Below, piece by piece: positions 63,352 through 64,000 of a stretch of 64,000 nucleotides of DNA. Every line of letters begins with the position of its first letter. The stretch's first letter is position 1. A program made the translations under genes and the position numbers. The notes under the pieces were generated by a model. The model saw only the letters and a list, made by a program, of their open reading frames with translations, searched no databases and had not been told where the DNA came from. The DNA is taken from assembly GCA_965249215.1 (NCBI GenBank), contig CBDFLN010000001.1, positions 310,001-374,000 of the forward strand, in the 5' to 3' direction. The DNA comes from G963667675 sp965249215 (GTDB taxonomy: Bacteria; Chloroflexota; Dehalococcoidia; Lucifugimonadales; UBA3495).

Positions 63352-63409
63352 GCGCTGGCTATAACGCGCCCGCGAATTGACTTTCAGTCTAGCACGCCCA
63401 GTGGGAATG

Positions 63410-63450
63410 GAATGCGACACTGGCTAAAATAGTAAGCTGGTGTCGCATTC
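63410..63450 (+). terminator. Hairpin after solute-binding gene 2
   Basis: GAATGCGACACTGGCT and AGCTGGTGTCGCATTC pair over 16 bases with a few mismatches. No T-run follows, unlike unit 1, so it may be a weakened terminator. Confidence 0.5.
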
Positions 63451-63486
63451 CTGTTGCCTTGTTGGGACAGCATACGTATCCCGCAC

Positions 63487-63639
63487 TCATGCACACAATT
63501 TGGTAAGCCACCTCCAGGTTGACGAAAAACGGCAGCGCCGGGGCCTCACTTCTTCCACGGTCCCGTAGCGTTTGATCTCTAGCATCTGCTTGGCCAGGTT
63601 CTGGAACACCTCCCCACGGGTCTTACCGACGTCCGTCAT
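63487..63639 (-). CDS. Short hypothetical frame
   Basis: 50 aa: TDVGKTRGEVFQNLAKQMLE, then IKRYGTVEEVRPRRCRF. The first half looks like protein, while the end looks random, so it is probably a truncated gene. No domain recognised. Confidence 0.3.
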   Translation of the reverse strand: MTDVGKTRGEVFQNLAKQMLEIKRYGTVEEVRPRRCRFSSTWRWLTKLCA

Positions 63640-63723
63640 AGGTCTCGCCAGCCGCAAGCATTTGCACCTAGGCTCAGCTACAAAACATGCCCCGCCGATT
63701 GGACTCGGCTGTAAGCCTTAGAG

Positions 63724-63849
63724 CCCCTAACAAAATGGAAATGTCATTCTGAGAGAGCAGAGCGACCGAAGAATCTGGGGAGGGGTTAACCCCGCCGCCC
63801 CAGACCCTTCGCTTCGCTCAGGGTGACAAGCCATTCATTTTGTTAGGCA
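63724..63849. repeat. MITE-like imperfect inverted repeat
   Basis: Left arm CCTAACAAAATGGAAATGTC and right arm (read inward) CCTAACAAAATGAATGGCTT share the first 12 bases, then TCATTCTGAG versus TCACCCTGAG and further GAAGAATCTGGGG versus GAAGGGTCTGGGG. About 55 bases per arm. It contains no gene. Confidence 0.6.
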
Positions 63850-63874
63850 TACTTAGTAGAGATGCCTTAATGAA

Positions 63875-63906
63875 CAGCAGGTACTCCCGGTGAGGAGTAC
63901 CTGCTG
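63875..63906 (-). terminator. Terminator-like hairpin after the amidohydrolase-like gene
   Basis: CAGCAGGTACTCC and GGAGTACCTGCTG form a perfect 13-base stem with a 6-base loop. On the minus strand it follows the stop at 63944 by about 40 bases. No strong U-run is present (TTCATT). Confidence 0.55.
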
Positions 63907-63943
63907 AAAAGAGCGAAAGTCCGGTCTGACCGGATGTCAGATT

Positions 63944-64000
63944 CTAATCGAAACCGTATGCTCTGGCAGCGTTCCCACCCGCTATCTTGGCCTTCTCTTC
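63944..64000 (-). CDS. C-terminal end of an amidohydrolase-like protein (partial)
   Basis: Only 18 codons are visible: EEKAKIAGGNAARAYGFD and stop. The K-I-x-G-x-N-A-A-R-x-Y-G-F pattern is the usual C-terminus of the Amidohydro_2 (metal-dependent TIM-barrel) family, where it is ILGxNAARLYG. The rest is beyond the right edge. Confidence 0.55.
   Translation of the reverse strand, partial: EEKAKIAGGNAARAYGFD

Overview
The window reads as a high-GC chromosomal segment of a Chloroflexota bacterium, most likely the Dehalococcoidia/SAR202 side. This is inferred from gene content, not from a marker-gene tree: a full alternative complex III cluster, an FMN-dependent luciferase-like oxidoreductase, a GMC oxidoreductase, a lone xanthine-dehydrogenase-type large subunit, an RdhA-like corrinoid/Fe-S protein, and lipoproteins with a plain VSCGG or VACGG lipobox. 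There is no rRNA and one tRNA (Ser, CGA).

Layout. 1-9 kb holds housekeeping and transport genes: the end of tyrA, a four-gene PhnDCEE-type ABC operon, a DUF3800 protein, rplY, an alpha/beta hydrolase, a CMD-family protein and a ROK kinase. 8.9-22.5 kb is a long minus-strand respiratory block. Read in the direction of transcription it is a small membrane protein, actA, a split actB (B1 then B2), actF, actC, actD, actE, then ccmH, ccmF, a zinc-ribbon CcmI-like protein, a membrane-anchored accessory protein and a TlpA/ResA thioredoxin. Together these encode a quinol-oxidising complex and part of its cytochrome c maturation machinery. 22.6-30.3 kb is a minus-strand catabolic series. 30.3-33.7 kb has two PD-(D/E)XK-type nuclease genes and folD.

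33.9-51.7 kb is an island dense in insertion sequences: IS3 remnants, IS1182-like and IS21/ISL3-like remnants, two IS630 copies, one IS30 and two IS1380 copies. Inside it sits a cargo of PLP enzyme, cytidylyltransferase, methyltransferase and CDP-alcohol phosphotransferase, which looks like a lipid or phosphonolipid headgroup pathway. A YIP1-family gene was split by one IS1380 copy, and its original 3' end can be rebuilt exactly.

52.4-64 kb starts with queA, a VOC protein and tRNA-Ser. It continues with a tandemly duplicated block of cupin, RdhA-like gene and family-5 solute-binding lipoprotein. The second unit has lost almost all of the RdhA-like gene. A third IS630 and another VOC gene lie between the units. 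The window ends in the C-terminus of an amidohydrolase-like gene.

The main candidates for a second look are the headgroup-type operon (35.4-38.9 kb), the duplicated rdhA/solute-binding block with exchanged linkers, and the conserved A7/A8 slippery site in all three IS630 transposases.
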